From Cryptomeria japonica (taxonomy: Eukaryota; Streptophyta; Pinopsida; Cupressales; Cupressaceae): 64,000 bases of DNA. This document shows, one piece after another, positions 60,300 through 64,000 of the stretch. The notes beneath the pieces are model-generated. The model was not told the DNA's origin and did no database searches. It saw only the letters and a list, made by a program, of their open reading frames with translations. The DNA is taken from NCBI RefSeq assembly GCF_030272615.1, contig NC_081414.1, positions 779,068,119-779,132,118 of the forward strand. The letters are read 5' to 3'. Numbering within the stretch: position 1 is the stretch's first letter; each line of letters opens with the position of its first letter. The position numbers and the translations under genes were made by a program.

Positions 60300-61103
60300 C
60301 AATAGGGAGAGAAAGAGAGATGATGGGGTAAAAGAAAGAGAGATGATGGGGTAAGAGAAAGAGACAAGGAGATAGTTATAGAGAGCTAGATAGAGACAGA
60401 GAAGCAAATGGAGATGGAGATGGAGAAAGTAGAGGGATATTGAGAAAAGGAGAGGAAGAGATAAAGAGAGAGGAGAGGTGGATATATAGATATAAAAGAG
60501 ATAAATATATAAAGATGGAGACTAAGGGAGAAAATAAGAGAAGGATAGGAATAAAGATCATAAAGATAGAGATATGAAGTGATATAGAGAGAGGTGGAGA
60601 GAGGGTGATATAGGGGTAAAGAGATATAATGAGATAGAGATAGAGGGAAAGATGGAAAAAAATATGAGAGATAAAGATGAAAGGCAAATAGATATAGATG
60701 TAGATGTATAGGAAGAGGGAGAGGGAGATAGATGAATGGATAGGAGATATGTCTAGAGATTCAGGGGAAGAGAGGAAGAAAGAGTGAGAGACGGTTATAT
60801 GGGAAGAGAGAGAGAGAGAGAGAAGATAAATGGAGAGGTATAGTTAGAGAGATAGATAGGGGAATAGAGAAGGAGTGAGAGGGGGAGATATAGAGAGAGA
60901 GGGTGGTACAAAAAGGGAGAGAGAGAGAGATAGCCAGAGGATAGGTAGAGGAGGGAGGGAAATAAGAGGAGGATAGAGTTCAATAGAGAGGAGAAGAGAA
61001 GAAGTGAGGGAAGGGAGAGGGAGATAGATCAATATATAGAGAGGGAAAGAGAGAGAGATAGAGAGATATGTATAGAAAGAGATAAAGAGATGAGAGAGAG
61101 AGA

Positions 61104-61136
<33 letters not shown>

Positions 61137-61335
61137 GTTATAGATAATGAGTTATAGATAGAGAGGGGGAAGGAGGGTGAGAGGGAGAGGGAGAGATAGA
61201 AGAAGTAGAGATAAAGATATAGAACAATAGAAAGGGAAAGAGTAAGAGAGAAAGGAGGTGATAAAGATAACTTGTAATAGAGAGATGGGGAGTGAGATAG
61301 ATAGGGGGAAAGAATAGAGATAGATATTTAGAAAG
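60300..61335. repeat. GA/GATA-rich polypurine tract, about 1 kb
   Basis: The plus strand is almost all purine with scattered T: GAGAGAGATAGAGA-type words, and GATGGGGTAA(A/G)AGAAAGAGA twice at the start. The minus strand yields long Leu/Ser/Pro open frames that are artefacts. Confidence 0.95.
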
Positions 61336-62551
61336 ATTTTGGTGCGACATGGTTGGAGGGCACCCTTGTCCAACCAAAATGAGTTGTTTGTAAGGGAGAT
61401 TCATGAATCTAGGTTTATGATATTAAATATCTTGTCCTAATTTTAATTTTAAATGATAATTAAATTAAAAATAAGATAATTAAGTTTTAAAATGGGATAG
61501 GATACATCTCCTTGTGTTTGGGGATTAATTCAAGGCTAGAAGTGAACCTAAAATAATCTAGGGGAATGAAAAATAAAGAAAGTACTAAGATGAGTGTGAA
61601 ACTAGGCCCACAATTAAAGACTACAGTTTACGATACTACGCATACATATAACTCCCTTTCCCATTTCAAAGTCTAGTAAATTCATATTCTAGTTAGCATT
61701 TCAAGCCATATAAGCATAAATCTATACTCAAGAATCAAATTATTTAAGCATTAAAGTCTTCCACAACAATCATGATCAAGTACTTTACTCCATTCCATGT
61801 TGAAGGCATACCCTAACACATTTTATAGGGCTTCATGAAAAACATATCAATGCTTATGCATAATTTTATGAGAGGATTTCATACTTGAGGTAATAGCTTG
61901 CCATTTTAGCATTTATTTATTTATTTAGCCTCCATCTTTGCAAGAGAACACGCTAAAATCTCATCATTAGCCATTGTGTAAGTATAAATTGTAACACAAA
62001 GTTTTAATTAGGCAAGCCTCTAAATGGCACAACCTTTCCCTATTTTCAGTGTCTGCAAGTGTAGATCTGATGGTGGGAAAGTTACAAACAATCAGAGAAA
62101 ATAGAAATCAACAGTGTTTAACTTTGAGCAGATGAAAAACCTTATAATAGGGAACCAAGTGGCTCTATATGGCTACAATGTCCTAGGTTTTTTGGGAGTA
62201 GGTGTGGGTAAAAGCACAATATTGTCTCACACTTTTATAAAGAAAGTGGCCAACACAACTAAAACTATTTAACTTCGACCAAATAAAAATGACATTTCTA
62301 AATTGAATTCCAAAATGATGTAAACTGATCAAATATAAAAATATTAATGAAATTTATGTTTGTTATTTTAAATATATTTTTTTTTAAAATTGACATTTTA
62401 TTTATATATTCAAAGTTAGATTTTTTATTGGTGAAAAGTGTTGAAAATTAGCGGTTCTAATCAACGTCACCAAACAAAATGAAAACGAACTTATTTTCTT
62501 CTGATTTTAATTTTCCAAATAGAGAACATATATATGCAGTGTTAAAAAAAT
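61336..62551. other. AT-rich intergenic sequence, no gene seen
   Basis: No repeat edge or coding motif that I can support. Confidence 0.45.
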
Positions 62552-63004
62552 TGTTGGTGTAATTATTTATTCTTATAGGATATAATTACATTTTACTTAA
62601 GTTGACTTAGGATAATGCATCTCATCATAGTTTGGATATGAGACACTTAGGGAAGTGTGCACATAGGGATGATGCTTGTAGGAGAAATTCACCTTTTGTG
62701 GTATTATCTTGTTGTTACATTCCACATTCAGTAGGTGATCCACCTCTTGTGGAATATTATACTATTTCTCCTACCTACCCCTACATTTTCTTACTTACCC
62801 TTGTTTCTCATTAAGCCACATGTCATGATTGTGTGCTCACATATCCATTTGGCCTTGCATATATAAGTAGGGCCATATTCATTGTATTGGTTAATCCAGT
62901 TGATCAATTTTGCATATTGATGAGAATACAGTTTGTTTTTGTCAGACTATTGTCTCTCTTTTGTGTTCTTTTCATTGTGCCTTTGATCTTGGAAAAATTT
63001 CACA
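62552..63004 (+). repeat. Copia-type LTR (453 bp)
   Basis: Starts TGTTGGTGTAATT and ends TTTCACA, next to a primer site. TATATAAGTAGGG at about 62860 is a TATA box at the expected place. No second LTR is in the window. Confidence 0.78.
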
Positions 63005-63017
63005 TGGTATCATAGCC
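63005..63017 (+). promoter_or_regulatory. Primer binding site (tRNA-Met type, one change)
   Basis: TGGTATCATAGCC directly follows the LTR; the usual form has AGAGCC. Confidence 0.75.
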
Positions 63018-63515
63018 ATTGGGGCTTCATTGATTGGTTTTGGGAGACATCTTGGAAGGCTTCTAATTTTGGATCTGAGGTACTACGTCTTTTGGAGGCA
63101 TCTTAGAGTGTTTTCGACCTCACCATTGTTTCTGGGAGGCCGTTTCCATAAAAATCAAGTATAAACTCGTCTATATTTGACCAAATTCGATTTTTTGGCT
63201 TGAAGGAAAATTTAGCCAATTTGACTAAAGGCGGTACAGATTTGAAAAAAAGATATATATTTTTTTATTTTTTGCGATTTCTTATCTTGAATTTTAAATC
63301 CGCAGAAATTTTGTTTTAAATGGGCTTTGTTAAAGTTTTTTTTTAAATTATAATTTCAGGGGAGGGTTTATTAACCCGTAGCCCGTACCCTGCAGACATT
63401 TTGTGCAGGGTCGCGTCGACCGTACCCGTACAGGCCTCACAACTTCCACCGCCTTTGCTCCGGCCGGCATTCCTCTCGCCGAAAGTATTTCATGCAGACA
63501 AAGTTTAGCTTGTCG
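63018..63515 (+). other. Leader remnant of the copia-type element, then truncation
   Basis: After the primer site come about 500 bases without a gag frame. The last part is GC-rich with a dyad (CCTGCAGACATTTTGTGCAGG near 63391) and several GTACCC/GTACGG words. It then joins copy C of the duplication. Confidence 0.5.
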
Positions 63516-64000
63516 TGATATAAGAGTGGGGCTATCCTTCTTGGATTGCAATACCTACCAAGTTCTGAAATTCTTTGCTGGATATTGAAAGTTCCCATAC
63601 AAATGATTCAAATTGTCAATGTGACTGTTAAGCAAATGACAGAAAATCAAGGCTGGACTTAACCAACACACTGTAATGACTTTGACTTTGTGCAAATTCG
63701 TGGATCCCACTGTTATTCTGTTGCTTCCTTTCTTCTCTATTGACACCTCGTTCTCTTCTCCTTCCGCAGTCACTTTCATTGAGGTACAAAGTTTTGAACT
63801 TATTAATTCTTTTATGCCTTCCGGCTTACTACCTATTACGTAATACTTAATAACTGTTTAATTAATATCATTATTATGAAATAAATTATATATTAAATAT
63901 AATTTAAACTAACATGTCTATCTTTATAAGAATACAGGGAAAGAAGGGTGAAAGACGTATATTTGTTCATTATTTCATTTAAATTTATTATATTATCATA
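63516..64000. repeat. Third partial copy (C) of the duplicated segment
   Basis: Matches about 59530-60020 in the same orientation: GTGGGGCT, GATATTGAAAGTTCCCATAC, CGTGGATCCCACTGTTATTC and the AT-rich tail. It runs off the window. Confidence 0.92.

Noticed and set aside
60376-61404. Leu/Ser/Pro-rich minus-strand frames resembling membrane proteins
   Set aside because: Reverse strand of the GA-rich tract; low complexity.

Overview
This window is nuclear DNA of a seed plant. A conifer or other gymnosperm is my best guess, because old, very large, nested LTR retrotransposons fill it, but nothing here proves the taxon. I found no intact host gene and no rRNA or tRNA gene. Almost everything is retroelement sequence at different stages of decay, plus a few broken host-gene pieces, simple repeats and a segmental duplication.

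Layout. 1-4678: old Ty1/copia element on the minus strand, with its outer LTR cut by the window edge. 5202-22804: Ty3/gypsy element of the Tat/Ogre-like type, with exact TAGTT target duplications and about 5-kb LTRs. Each LTR carries a reading frame of about 1,018 codons as well as its promoter; the internal part is gag, protease, RNase H, RT, RNase H, integrase, and a solo LTR has landed in the first RNase H. 23067 to about 27170: probable LTR element with a degenerate, unrecognised interior. 27175-30964: 5' half of a minus-strand chromovirus. 30965-32200: array of a CCGATACCCGATG-type motif. 32215-32880: TA/TATG-rich simple sequence. 32890-37261: decayed minus-strand LINE (endonuclease, RT, zinc-binding domain, RNase H). 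37262-44870: 3' LTR of a second chromovirus, split by a young, nearly complete plus-strand copia element (38647-44660, TSD ATAAA, 895-bp LTRs with about 7 differences). 44871-45040: PPT and chromodomain end of that chromovirus. 45118-45400: PPR pseudogene fragment. 46328 to the end: tandem segmental duplication. Its second copy is split by a 6.85-kb insertion whose ends look organelle-derived and whose interior holds a lysine-rich gene exon remnant. Then come a kilobase of GA-rich sequence, a 453-bp copia-type LTR with its primer site, and a third partial copy of the duplicated segment.

How the parts relate. Insertion order can be read from the nesting: chromovirus 2 before the young copia; the giant gypsy before the solo LTR inside it. 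The giant-LTR element is the most unusual object. Both LTRs hold the same long frame behind a TATA box and a plausible spliced leader. Six stops are shared between the LTRs, so they predate this insertion, and each LTR has gained roughly seven or eight of its own since. Its RT (YLDN) and protease (DLG) active sites are altered, so this copy is dead.
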